NCBI GenBank assembly: GCA_009746045.1
Contig: RPFO01000614.1
Span: 1-55,000 of the forward strand
Reading direction: 5' to 3'
Origin: Mesostigma viride
Taxonomy: Eukaryota > Streptophyta > Mesostigmatophyceae > Mesostigmatales > Mesostigmataceae
Length of the DNA stretch: 55,000 nt
Part shown: piece by piece, positions 10,441 to 20,559 of the stretch
Layout of the letters: every line of letters starts with the position of its first letter
How positions within the stretch are numbered: the first letter of the stretch is position 1
Program-made: the position numbers and the translations under genes
Notes under the pieces: model-generated
The model's input: the letters and a program-made list of their open reading frames with translations, nothing else
What the model was told of the DNA's origin: nothing
The model's database searches: none

Positions 10441-10950
10441 GAAACGAGCGTATTGAGCGCACTCTCGCCTGGGCCCAGTCGCACCAAGGTGAGCTGGTGT
10501 CCCAGATGACATGGGACTTCCTCGCTGAGGTCCCATGCATCTTGACAACAGGATTTCCTAGGGACCCCGCCCTTGCCTTGTATTCAGGTCCTGCTGCAGC
10601 GGCGTGGTCTCCGGCGCCTAGCCGGGGGATGCGAGTGCGTGCCCCCCCGCCCACAGTGAAGCCCCCAGAGGCAGCCACGCCTTTGGTGGACGTCACCAAC
10701 GCACAACAGCGACCCAAGCGGAACAGCAAAGCCAAGTCCTCCCAGCCGGCAGAGAAACGCCGGCAGCCAGAGCGCACCCAGCCAGAGCGTACCCAGCCGC
10801 TGCCGCCGCCGACCCCCGTACTGGTGGGCGTGGAACAGACGATGAGAGAGATGCAACGAGCTATGGAGAACCAAAGCAAGAAGGTTGAAGAGCTTGGTTT
10901 GCAGCTGCGTCAAGAGGTGCAGAAACAAGTGGTCCAGCTGGAGCAGCAAC

Positions 10951-11179
<229 letters not shown>

Positions 11180-11181
11180 CT

Positions 11182-11231
<50 letters not shown>

Positions 11232-11410
11232 TCCCGCAGCAGCAGCAGCAGTTCCCGCAGCAGCAGCAGCAGTTCCCGCAGCAGCAGCAGCAGTTCCCGC
11301 AGCAGCAGCAGCAGTTCCCGCAGCAGCAGCAGCAGTTCCCGCAGCAGCAGCAGCAGTTCCCGCAGCAGCAGCAGCAGTTCCCGCAGCAGCAGCAGCAGTT
11401 CCCGCAGGCA
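11180..11410. repeat. (CAG)n followed by 21-bp (CAG)5-TTCCCG minisatellite
   Basis: Pure CAG to about 11230, then nine to ten copies of a 21-bp unit made of five CAG plus TTCCCG, encoding QQQQQFP in the glutamine frame. Further diverged units with CAGTTCCCGCAGG continue to about 11630. Confidence 0.95.
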
Positions 11411-11664
11411 TCGTCGGCAGTGCTTCATCTACAGCTGGCGTCACCGGCAACACAGCAGTTCCCGCAGGCATCGTCGGGAGCACTTCAGTTACAGCTGGCG
11501 TCACCAGCAGCGCTTCAGTTCCCGCAGGCAGCGTCGGCAATGTGGCAGATTCCACAGTCATGGTCGGCACTGCAGCAGTTTTCGCAGGGACCGTCGGCAG
11601 CAGAGCAGTTCCCGCAGGGATCATCGGTGGTGCAGCAGTTCTTTGTGAGTCATTCGTGTAGTGT

Positions 11665-11762
11665 TGAGTGGGTGGGGTGGGGGGGTGGGGTGGGTGGGTG
11701 GGGTGGGTGGGTGGGTGGGTGGGGTGGGGGGGGGGGGTGGGGGTGGGGGGGATGGGGGGGTT
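11665..11762. repeat. GTGGG-rich tract with quadruplex potential
   Basis: Nearly pure G/T with repeated GGGTGGG and GGGGTGGG runs on the plus strand, enough for several overlapping G-quadruplexes. No coding is supported. Confidence 0.9.
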
Positions 11763-11769
11763 GACTGTG

Positions 11770-12000
11770 TGACTGCGTGGCTGCTTGGCTGGAAAGGAGG
11801 GTGCGTGGCTGTGTGGCTGCGTGGCTGCGTGGCTGCGCTGCTGCGTGGCTGCGTGGCTGCGTGGCTGGCTGGCTGGGGGGGTGCCGGGTGCGTGGATCAG
11901 TGCGTGGATGTGTGGCTGGGTGGGTGCGTCACTGCGTGGCTGGCTGGCTTTGTGGCTGCGTGGGCGGCTGGATGGCCGGGTCAGCGTGGCTGCGTGTTCA
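11770..12000. repeat. TGGCTGCG minisatellite
   Basis: Tandem GTGGCTGC / GTGGCTGG octamers, degenerate toward the right. ORFs across it in three frames are artefacts. Confidence 0.9.
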
Positions 12001-12903
12001 ATGGGATGCTAATATGTTGTTGCCTTTGGATGCCACAATTCATGGATTCTTTTGTTCACATGCAGGTGCTGCCGTCTTCCCCATCGACGTCGTCAAGACC
12101 GATGTCGCCAAGAAGGATGATGCAATCACTCTCGGCCATGTTTAACTCATGTGGGCCTTCATGGCCACACGGGAAATATGATTGAATCAGTTCTTTGACA
12201 CTGAGTTGGCACTAGACGCAACACCTTTGATGCACATGAGTGCAGGGCGCATGTGTTGAAACCATGCAACCATGGCGATCCCTCAAAAAGTTTGGTTATG
12301 TAATAAGTGAGACAATTATTCCGGACGTATGATGGCCCAACGTCCTGTAAGGTTGAGTTGTCTTATTCAATTGGCATATGTTGTCTTATTGATGTTGTCT
12401 CATTGCCTTAATGGGTCAATTGTCTTAGTTTATATCATGTATATCTTGGGAAACTCATTGCTTCAATAAAATGCATGTTAGGCGCAATCAACCCCCTCAA
12501 ACACATCTGAAAACTGCACAGTGCATCAAATGTATCCTAAACAAAAAAATGTATCCTAATCCGGTAAAACCACCCAAATGATAAACGCACGTGAATGAAA
12601 GCGCCGGCCACGATTGTCAGGTCGCCATATCCACCTCAGATCATTCCCGCACCCACTTTTTCGCTCCAAAATAGGTTATATTTTTGGTCGAGGTACCTAC
12701 TTTCCCGCCCATATACCCGGTACCCGGGTACGGAATCCGGGTACCATGTGCCGGTACCACGGGTCGGGTACATCATGCCGGGTACGGTCCACATGCATGG
12801 GGTACGGTCCGGCTATATAGTGCCCCCCCCCCCCCCCCCCGGTAGCTCGGTTATAGTGAAAAGGTCCTAAATTTAGGACATTTAGGACCGTGGGTTGCTA
12901 GAC
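12001..12903. other. Noncoding region with GGTACC-rich and poly-C stretches
   Basis: No gene seen. From 12690 to 12810 the pentamer GGTAC/GTACC occurs about eight times, often as CCGGGTAC or CGGTACC. A poly-C run of about 19 is at 12822-12840, and a (GGAT)n run follows at 12915. Confidence 0.6.
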
Positions 12904-13392
12904 AATTAACCCCGGTGGATGGATGGATGGATGGGTACACGCAATCCCGGTCTAAGCTATCTACAAGCTATCTCCCAAAACAATCCCATTCTATATCTAT
13001 GGTGCTCGCGCCCCCAGGGTCTTGTCTAGCATTCCTCCCGCGTTTGCAAACACGCTCCTTCCCCACTGCAGGGGGGTTGTTGTCCTCTATGACCTGGGCC
13101 CACTTGGCCTTGTCCATAATCTTTTTCCAAATCACGGAGAGGCCTAGGCCCCCCTTGTCCTCTACGAGCTGCTCTTTGAAGGTGCGGGCCTTGCGGCGTC
13201 TAACCTGGCTGGGCCCGGCCCATGTGAGGAGGTGCCGGCCCGGCTGGGCGGGGCGCGCAGCCTTGCAGAGGGGCCATGTGAGGTGTCTACCTGGTTGGTG
13301 CGAGCTGAGTGCCCTACTAGCGGCAGGCGCCGCTGCTTTATGGTGCTGGTGATAAGTGGCATGCCGAGGTACAAGTCCTCCTTGCGGACATG
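12904..13392 (-). pseudogene. LINE ORF2 3' fragment, 5'-truncated
   Basis: In reverse complement this encodes the C-terminal region found at 53269-53650: YLGMPLITSTIKQRRLPLVG and HSARTNQVDTSHGPSA, then the KARTFKEQLVED and WKKIMDKAKWAQVIED equivalents, with frameshifts. The 3' end has (GGAT)n preceded by TTAACCCCGGTGG, matching the end of the 53-kb copy (TTAACCCCGATGG). It breaks off at about 13392, where dispersed repeat R begins. It has no reverse transcriptase motifs and is therefore inactive. Confidence 0.85.
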
Positions 13393-13640
13393 GTTGATCT
13401 TACGATCTGGATTCCCTGATTTGCGATTAAGGGGAGCGGAGTGCGAGTCGGTGCCGCTGCCTCATGGCTGATCTGCGAGAAATGCTCCTGGAAAGGGTGA
13501 AAGTCCCTGCAAATGACCTCTGGACTGCTTCCAAGTACTTGGATGTAGTTCAAAGTACTTCATTGGTACTACAGGGTAGTACAATCTACTTCAAACTAGT
13601 TCAAACTAGCTCAGGCTAGTGAAGATTCGTTCAGGTGTAG
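13391..13640 (+). repeat. Dispersed repeat R, copy 2
   Basis: Begins GTTGATCTTACGATCTGGAT exactly where LINE homology stops. It carries GGGGAGCGGAG and ends in TAGTTCAAACTAG clusters, the inverted counterpart of 1941-2238. The abrupt junction suggests the LINE's 5' truncation point lies at the repeat's end. Confidence 0.6.
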
Positions 13641-13725
13641 CACAACCTGCCTAGGAGGTGGTATGACCACCTGGGTTGAGTAGACAGTGACTAAACGTAA
13701 GAGTAGAGCCTCGTTTAAGCCACAC

Positions 13726-13745
13726 CTTAACCCCTAAAATCAGTG
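13726..13745. repeat. TTAACCCCTAAAA end, possible orphan terminus
   Basis: TTAACCCCTAAAATCAGTGC resembles the terminus of the TTAA-bounded element at 47703 (TTAACCCCTAAATGGTCT). It is preceded by GCCTCGTTTAAGCCACACC, a word that also flanks the TTAA element ending at 18075. No matching right end was seen. Confidence 0.35.
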
Positions 13746-14138
13746 CAAGAGCATGGTTGGGTCAATTTCAACTTTCAGCACGGATTCTGACTCCCTGAGG
13801 TCTGCTCTACTTGGCAAAAATGTCAGTTTCGCTGACTGAGCACGATTTCGTGGTTGAGGGGGGGGGGGTGTCCGAGGTGGGGGTCTCATTTAAGACACTG
13901 GGCTATTTTTAAGCGTTCAGGGTGGTCTCCAGGGTAGCAGGGGTGCTTGGCAGGCGGAGCAATTAACGGGGAGTTGAGCGCCGCTTACTCGGGTCAAGTC
14001 TGGCGGCTCGAGGTTCGGAAAAAGCGGGAAAAGGCAGGAAAAGAGCCGGGAAGAGCATGAATGATGAAAGGATGCCGCCACCACCTTTGCTCGGGTGTCG
14101 GTTCGCTAGGCCTGTTCCAGGCAAGATGCGGGGAGTGT

Positions 14139-14690
14139 GAGCGGGTATGGAGGACATTATATTCCCCCGCAAGGTGCTGGATAAAGGGCCAGTGCCATAT
14201 CGCACTTTCAAAAGCCTTATATTGGGGAATGTTACCGGGGTGCTGATGGCCTCGGAGTTCGGGCCTCTACTAAGCCCATGTATCACTCCTTTCTTGCAAC
14301 TGTGATGCCGCCCGAGGAGCTGACACAGCTCGGGTGGAATGACTACCAGAAGCTGATGAGGGGGGAGCAAGAGGGAGTCTCTTGTTGGTAAGAACACTGG
14401 ACGGCTAAGCAAATCCCAGCTCGCTGCCTGCTCCATGGAGGAGCTCGTCAAGCTTTTGGGCGGGCGTGAGAAGGCCGTGGTGGTGGCGAAGACCTGGAAC
14501 AATTTTCAATCTGCCTTGGGCAACGAGCCTGCTGTTCACGCAAAGTTGAAGGAACTTCTGGGGCGAGAGGGTGTGGTTGGTGGCAACGAGCCTGCACTTG
14601 AGGGTGCGGAGAAGGACAATGATGGTGGCGACTCAGCAGATGGCATGTTGAAGACCATTGTAAATTCCAAAGCAATCGTTAGCCCCTTGC
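14139..14690 (+). pseudogene. Unrecognised coding region in three successive frames
   Basis: Three consecutive protein-like stretches follow one another in different frames. About 14139-14305: MEDIIFPRKVLDKGPVPYRT and LILGNVTGVLMASEFGPLL. Then about 14270-14390: MYHSFLATVMPPEELTQLGW. Then about 14390-14690: MEELVKLLGGREKAVVVAKT and WNNFQSALGNEPAVHAKLKE. The order and composition suggest one ancestral gene with two shifts. It runs into the CTCGC satellite. I do not recognise the family; transposon origin is likely only from context. Confidence 0.4.
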
Positions 14691-15105
14691 CTTGCCTTGC
14701 CTTGCCTTGCCTTGCCTCGCCTCGCCTCGCCTCGCCTCGCCTCGCCTCGCCTCGCCTCGCCTCGCCTCGCCTCGCCTCGCCTCGCCTCGCCTCGCCTCGC
14801 CTCGCCTCGCCTCGCCTCGCCTCGCCTCGCCTCGCCTCGCCTCGCCTCGCCTCGCCTCGCCTCGCCTCGCCTCGCCTCGCCTCGCCTCGCCTCGCCTCGC
14901 CTCGCCTCGCCTCGCCTCGCCTCGCCTCGCCTCGCCTCGCCTCGCCTCGCCTCGCCTCGCCTTGCCTCGCCTTGCCACGCCTTGCCACGCCTTGCCACGC
15001 CTTGCCACGCCTTGCCACGCCTTGCCACGCCTTGCCACGCGGCCACGCCTTGCCACGCCACGCCACGCCACGCCGCGCTTGGCATGGCATGGCATGGCAT
15101 GGCAT
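14686..15105. repeat. CTCGC / CTTGCCACGC / GGCAT satellite series
   Basis: CCTTG pentamers to about 14716, then about 49 copies of the pentamer CTCGC to about 14961, then the decamer CTTGCCACGC to about 15055, then CCACG and finally (GGCAT)n. All six frames are open across it, so the long ORFs here are spurious. Confidence 0.97.
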
Positions 15106-15260
15106 GGTTAGTGCTAATTAAAATGAACTAATTAATTAATCAAATTAAAGTAAAACATGACTCCGTTGGGAGATCAATTAATGAATTGGTTAGTGCTAAT
15201 TAAAATGCTTGTGCTTTCCCCCACGGGAAACAACTAGTCTATTAATTAACTAGTGTAAAA
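15106..15260. repeat. AT-rich TTAATTAA block with CTCCGTTGGGAG
   Basis: Contains AATTAATTAATCAATT, GACTCCGTTGGGAGATC and GGTTAGTGCTAATTAAAATG (the last present twice, near 15107 and 15190). It belongs to the CCCGTTGGGG / TTAATTAA family also seen at 15566, 19346, 28608, 50531 and 52981-53137. Confidence 0.5.
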
Positions 15261-16069
15261 GCTTATTTCACGTATTTCTTTCACGTGCCCCGGCATTTGG
15301 GAGGCGGGCACCTGCCTTTGTACCTTACGGGTGCAAATTATATATGTAAGTAGGTGTCATCCATCCCGGCTCATAATAATTAAACTCATGGTCCCATTGA
15401 TGAAAAGAGACTACGAACATGGAAGCATGGCACGCCCATTGATGCTCACAATAGTATGTTGTCACATACAATCATTAGACTACTTAATGATTATGCGTCC
15501 AAGAGTGTGGTGTTGTCTCATTTAATATCAATGCACGTAATATACTAGGATAACTTAGTGGGTTAGATGTGGTCCCGTTGGGGAGCCAAGGAGCATGACC
15601 CTTGGATTACTTAATTATGTAACCCTTACATTGATGATATATCCATCTTCACCTTTGCGTCGTGCCAAATCAGAATATATCCATGCACATAATGGCGCAT
15701 CTCACTAAACATAATGGTGCACACCATATGAAAAGAGACAACGAACGTGGAAGCATGGCACCATATGATCAAAAGCCATTTGTCCAAATGTATCCTAGTG
15801 ACTAGCGACATGATACTAGCTACCTTCCGTCTCCGTCACACGTCTAGGACGGCATTATAACAAGGTCCAGTTCTAAAGGCATGCCTTGTCAAGCATTATA
15901 AAGGCCGAATGTCAAGATGCAATGTTTGGGCATGTTGTATGTTGTCATTTATTAAAGCATAACGTTAACGTTGCACGCACATGATCAAAGAACCGGCCAT
16001 GTCTATTGAAATAACCACGTTTATTACAATGGATTACCTGGCAGGTCTCGTCGCCTAAGCACGCAGGCT
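15261..16069. other. Noncoding AT-rich region
   Basis: No supported gene. At 15566-15600 it holds GTCCCGTTGGGGAGCC and AAGGAGCATGACC, one copy of the recurrent boundary motif. At 16017-16025 the minus strand reads TGTAATAAA, a good polyadenylation signal for the coding region to the right (both TGTAA and AATAAA). Confidence 0.45.
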
Positions 16070-16499
16070 TTACACGTTTTCGTACTTGAGGTCATGGCGT
16101 GAAAGTAAGCTGACAACAGCATTGCGCACCTCCGGCTCGATGTCCTCGCATTCGAGGCTGGAAAAGAATTCCTGAAATGAATAATATTTCTTTATTTTGG
16201 AAGCCCTTGCTGCAGGCAGCACTGTCAACCCCTTAACATCCTGGAGTGACTTCAGGACGTTCGCATGGGCCTGCGAAATCGTCCCGACTTTCTTCTTATC
16301 ATAAAAAATCGAGAAGCATGTGGGGTATCCGGCTAGAGGTGTGAACTCCCAAGTACACACCTTGTCTGTGTCTACCTTCATGCAATCGTTGAATTTTAGC
16401 CCAATGAACGCATTTAAGCGTAATGGACAAATTCAAATTGTCGTGCTTAACACGTTTCGCACTGGGTGACAATGCAGAACGTGGCGAGCGTTCCGCCAT
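16070..16499 (-). pseudogene. Unrecognised small protein-coding region, one frameshift
   Basis: ATG 16499 opens MAERSPRSALSPSAKRVKHD. Near 16420-16440 the better frame changes by one base to PLRLNAFIGLKFNDCMKVDT, which stays open through FTPLAGYPTCFSIFYDKKKV and EVRNAVVSLLSRHDLKYENV to the stop at 16070. In total it would be about 145 residues with a basic N-terminus (KRVK) that could be a nuclear signal. TGTAATAAA lies about 45 bases downstream. An intron in place of the frameshift is possible. I do not recognise a domain. Confidence 0.4.
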
Positions 16500-16691
16500 G
16501 GCCGTTTTCAGTTAATCAACGTCACTCGAAATCACTGAGTGCGCACCACTTTACCCCTGGCGGCTGGTGGCTGCGGGCACTAAAATATCAGCTCTTACAT
16601 AACTGGCAGGCGCGGGTGCCCGAAGCCAATTCGACGCGGCGTGCCGTTGGTCTGCCTGTCTGCGCAAGACAGCGCGATGCCAAGTGCGCCT

Positions 16692-16713
16692 GGGGGGGGG
16701 GGGGGGGGGGGGG
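16692..16713. repeat. Poly-G run of 22
   Basis: Uninterrupted G on the plus strand immediately left of the TTAA-bounded element. The length is unreliable in most sequencing data. Confidence 0.95.
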
Positions 16714-16731
16714 CGCTTGGGTGTGGCTTAA

Positions 16732-18075
16732 CCCATACCCCGTGCAGCCATTTTTTACACTTTCAGACCCCTAAAATTGCCAAAAATCATAACTCATAGA
16801 CCACAACTCCAAATACCCTCAACCCAGGTGCCAAGAATATCTACACTTCAAGGGCTTTCAGAATCTCTAATAATATCATGGTTCCAATGAGTGGTTTGCA
16901 TTATATTCACAGTCAAAGTTGGACAAAAGGCGAACTTTTTCGAGCAAAAAAAAGTTGACCCCCCCCTAACTTCCCAGGGAGGGTAGGGAACCTCAATACC
17001 AACATTGGGCAACTTAGTTGGATAGTCCAATGGTGGTTTCCTTGGGTCAGACCGCACGGATAGCCCATCGGACCTATATAATATGCTCACTTACGTGTGT
17101 GGGTTACGCGCGCGTAAGCAGCCATTTATGCCAGGCAATGTGTTTATGCATTGTAAACAGCCACAATAGACTTCCAAAGGTGCTGGGATACAAAGAAGTT
17201 GCTAAACCTGCACTGACAGGATGGTATCCCCCAAAGAAACACCATAAACTGAGCAGATATGGGGCTAATGCCGCTCATACAGCAGGCATTGAAACCTGCT
17301 GCAAGTGGCATGGTATACTACTCAAACAAAGATGTGTAAACGACAGATTCCCGTGCAGACGACATGCAAAAACGTTGCCGAACCTGGCTTGATGACGACC
17401 TCACCGGATTCCGCGGGCAGGCACCCTCATATCTCACACATACTAATGCTCTACAGGCATAGGCCGCCATAGCCGCATCATGCATGCATCCGCCATGATG
17501 ACTACGCTGATATTCCGTGCACAAATGACCAGTAAACGCGTCCGCAATCCCAGCAAACGCTGCAGCGGATGTCCCGTACCAAACCTGGATGCTCGGGCTG
17601 GCGCAGACTGCCCGGCCATAAGGAGAAAATCGAAATATAGTAAGCTACCACTCATCCGTCACTAGCAACCAAGAAGGCAGTATTTTCCTACCTGTATTTT
17701 CCCAATCCTAAAGATCTGGCCATGCCTGACCGAAGAAAAACACGCACCGTCATTCTGAGCAACATTCTGAACCGTTTCATGCCGCGAGGCGCAAAATTTC
17801 CATGACAACGGCACGTTGACAGCCATATCTCGCTACGCGCGCGCGCGAGTGAAAATTTCCCGCCAAAGTCACGTGATACTTTCTCAATGCACGTTGTAAT
17901 TACCAGGCTATGGCGTATATACCCCCCAAACCTATGCATCACCTTCGTCCCTAAGTGTTCCCAGACCCACCGGACCACTGACATCCGTACCGGGTGGCGC
18001 GGCGCTCGCGTAAGATTTTGCCACGTGGCGGGGGGTGCAAGTGTATCCAAATGGATACACTTCACGGGGTATGGG
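16732..18075. mobile_element. TTAA-bounded non-autonomous element (piggyBac-like), 1,344 bp
   Basis: The left end is TTAA (16728-16731) followed by CCCATACCCCGTG (16732-16744). The right end is the exact inverse, CACGGGGTATGGG (18063-18075), followed by TTAA (18076-18079). A TTAA target duplication with ends starting CCC is the signature of the piggyBac superfamily. The right flank carries a tandem repeat of GTGTGGCTTAAACGAG, and the left flank ends GTGTGGCTTAA, so the uninterrupted site can be read. There is no transposase ORF inside, so it would need to be mobilised in trans. The inside has no recognisable gene. Confidence 0.75.
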
Positions 18076-18184
18076 TTAAACGAGGTGTGGCTTAAACGAG
18101 GCTCCTCTCTTAGTACAATGTCGAAAGAATCAGTACAAGTGGGTTCTTTGTAGTACAACTGTTCAGTGGCACCTGGCAGTGTGA

Positions 18185-18325
18185 GATCATACGCCGTATA
18201 ATACGGTATAATACGGTATAATACGTTATGCGCTGGTTTTTAGCGTATAATTTTTCATACGTAATACGTTTTAGCGCATAATGACGCATAATGACGTATA
18301 ATACCGTATAATGCCGTATTTTCCG
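18185..18325. repeat. GTATAATACG array 1
   Basis: Repeated CGTATAATACGG, GCATAATGACG and GTATAATGCC words following CAGTGTGAGATCATACG. A second array in inverse orientation lies at 26821-26910, where the flank in reverse complement reads CAGAGTGAGATCGTACG. The arrangement suggests the AT-rich subterminal arrays of a DNA element with conserved GTGAGATC ends. Confidence 0.65.
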
Positions 18326-18429
18326 CGGTTTTTTTACGTTTTGCGCGGCTAGGATGCCAGAACGACAGGGCAACGATTTGAAGCCACAGATTTTGTATCT
18401 CTACTAAGTACTGACCCGTCTGAACTTTC

Positions 18430-19180
18430 ACAATTCGACGCGATCTTATTTTGAAATTGTGGTGCACAGTGCGCGCACCGTGCGGAGGTGGCCATGGCGA
18501 CGTGCGTTCCGTTAAAATATGGCTAATCCGGCGGGCGACAGGCGAAAAAATTAAGCCGATGGTTAAAAGTGATGTTCTATTATGATGTTTCATAGCAAGA
18601 TCTGCACTAAGTGCAAATTCGCTGCCTTTGTTGGTACAGATTTGCACGGGGGTCTCATCCAACAATTTGGCCGCGATGAATAATCTAGCATGTGTGCCTG
18701 CGACGGTAGAACTCGATATTCGTGGGTTATTTTGATGTAGCAAGAGCCGTTTAGTAACGGACACCATGAAAATAACCTAAGCATCTTCGATCTGCGGCCA
18801 TTTCCTGTCATTTCTAAAATGATTTCGTTCAGGCCTGCGCGATCCGCGGTTAATCCATCCATGGCTGGCTGGCTTTTCTTGCGCGCCTGGGTAGGAAATA
18901 ATGCCGGCCGTGGTACGTTGATTTGCCGCATGTCACCGCCCAGTCTGTTTGCGCTCTTAATGAACCTGGCAATTGGCATGAAACTTTTTTGCGCCGTTTC
19001 TGGGTTTTTCTTGCTATTTTGTTCTCCACTTGTTGCAGTTGTGCTATCAGATTTTCCGCAGCTTTCAATGGTTTTCCTTACGCTGCGTATGCCATGCTTC
19101 CTAAAGCTACCCAGAATTGATCGGGCAGTTATCTGGCTTTGCTACGCTTCCTGTATGGAGGTTTTCACACGGCAGACATT
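18430..19180 (+). repeat. Degenerate element E, copy A
   Basis: Matches 20560-21330 in the same orientation at several ordered blocks: GTGCACRGTGCGCGCACC, GTGGCCATGGCGAC, TTCAGRCCTGCGC, CCATGG, TTGCGCGCCTGGG and TTTTGCG. The weak ORF starting FRPARSA corresponds to FRPAQCV in the other copy. Divergence is high and no intact protein remains. Confidence 0.5.
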
Positions 19181-19345
19181 CTATATTGCGTAGTCAAGGA
19201 CCCTAGCTGCCTGGGAGCGGCATCACCGTTGCATGGAGCTGGCGAGCTCATAGACGCCTGTCATGCTCTTCAGCCTGCTGGAAAACAAGGTTGTTGTATG
19301 GAAGGTGAGAATATGTGAGTTACTTATCACATCCCCACCTGTTTA

Positions 19346-19425
19346 GCCTCCGTGGTCCCCCAACGGGGACACGAGATTAATTAATATTAATTAATTAATT
19401 CAGTTAATTAATTAATTAATGCACA
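19346..19425. repeat. CCCCAACGGGGACACG plus TTAATTAA tract
   Basis: CCTCCGTGGTCCCCCAACGG followed by GGACACGAGA and then ATTAATTAATATTAATTAATTAATT. This is a minus-orientation copy of the recurrent CGTG(C/T)(T/C)CCCGTTGGGG motif next to an AT tract. Confidence 0.6.
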
Positions 19426-19503
19426 CCACGAGTCACACACCTGTAGTCACATGCAGCTCAGTATATTCACATAGCATCGCACCATGCAAACATACTACAT
19501 GCA

Positions 19504-19645
19504 TTAATTGTATACTACTGTAGTATTTGCGTGCATGCACAGCCACATATATATATGGCTGACATCATGCTCCGCCGTACGCGGGCTGATTTTGCGGTGC
19601 AGCAGGGCTATTAGGTTCCTCCCGTTAGGCGTTTCCATTGGTCTT
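19504..19645 (+). repeat. 142-bp direct repeat P, left copy
   Basis: Starts TTAATTGTATACTACTGTAG and ends GTTTCCATTGGTCTT. It is identical base for base to 23648-23789, and both copies directly abut the terminal inverted repeats of the 4,002-bp block between them. The right copy is the 5' leader of the endonuclease-bearing LINE. Identity over 142 bp implies a recent duplication. Confidence 0.9.
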
Positions 19646-19869
19646 CCTCGTCGTCTGTCCCTGGTCCTCTACGGAGGACTGAGTTGAACTCAGTCCTCTC
19701 TAGAGGACCGAGTTTTTGGGTTTCGTAGAAAATTCGCCCCGGTCAGAATGTTTGTCAAAAAAATTCTCTCAAAATTTATTCAAATACTACGTGAAAAGAT
19801 CTTTCTTGGACATATTTTTGGGATTTTTTTGGATTTGGTATGAGCGGCTAAATGTACGGTCAAAGTACA

Positions 19870-20350
19870 GGTGGTAAGGGTACTTTTCCACGTGAAACGC
19901 GAGTTCCGGAAATGCACGACCTAGCCATGGCGGCTCGCGCCCATGCATGCAGTTTACGTTTGCGGACGAGTTAGCTGTCCAAACTCAGGAAATAGATTTA
20001 AAATACCCTAAAGATGATAAAAATACATTTTTAGCTCGCTGGGATGCGATTTACCCGGTGTCGGCACTGTTCTTGCTGGAAAAAACTGCGATAAGGCAGG
20101 TCGACGGAATTGATGACTGCGCTTGCTTTCCGGCGCAATTTCAATGGCTGATAGGTTTCTTTCTACATTTTAACATGCATTGTATTAGAATAAATTGAGT
20201 GACAGTATAGATTTGATGATTTCGACCATTCTGTCACGTCATGGTCTATGTGCCGCAAAGTGCCACTTTTGCGGGCACCGCCTGGGCCAAGGTAACGCCA
20301 GCCGTGCCAGGTAAAGCCGGATAATCGTTGCCTCTTCGTTCCTTGATGTT
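19870..20350 (-). repeat. Degenerate element F, copy 1 (inverted)
   Basis: The reverse complement matches 48715-49180. Shared ordered blocks are GGCGTTACCTTGGCCCAGGC, GGTG(G/C)CCGCAAAA, GATCGCAGTTTTTTCCAGCA or its variant, AAACGTAAA, and ACGTG(A/G)AAAAGTACCCT then TGTACTTTGACCG. The 48-kb copy lies inside a TTAA-bounded element, so this may be an older relative of that family. No intact protein. Confidence 0.6.
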
Positions 20351-20559
20351 CGTACATGAGTTTAAGCTTGCGAGGCGTTGTCAGGTTCAGGTCTTGATGC
20401 TGTTTCTTGACCGTTGCCTGCCCCTCTCTAAAACCCCCTTTTCAGATGATGTTAGCAGGCATTTGCCTTAACCCAGTGTAGTTGTGCAGGGTTTTAGGAG
20501 CTGTGCAGGTTTAAGGGGACGGGACATGCCCGAATTTTTTGGCGCCAAAAAATTCGCGC

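Noticed and set aside
14435-15131. ORFs of 130-230 codons reading LASPRLASPR or ARRGEARRGE
   Set aside because: Pure translation of the CTCGC pentamer, open in all frames.
20469-20485. TTAACCCAGTG near 20469 as another TTAA element end
   Set aside because: No inverse partner CACTGGGTTAA was found in the window.
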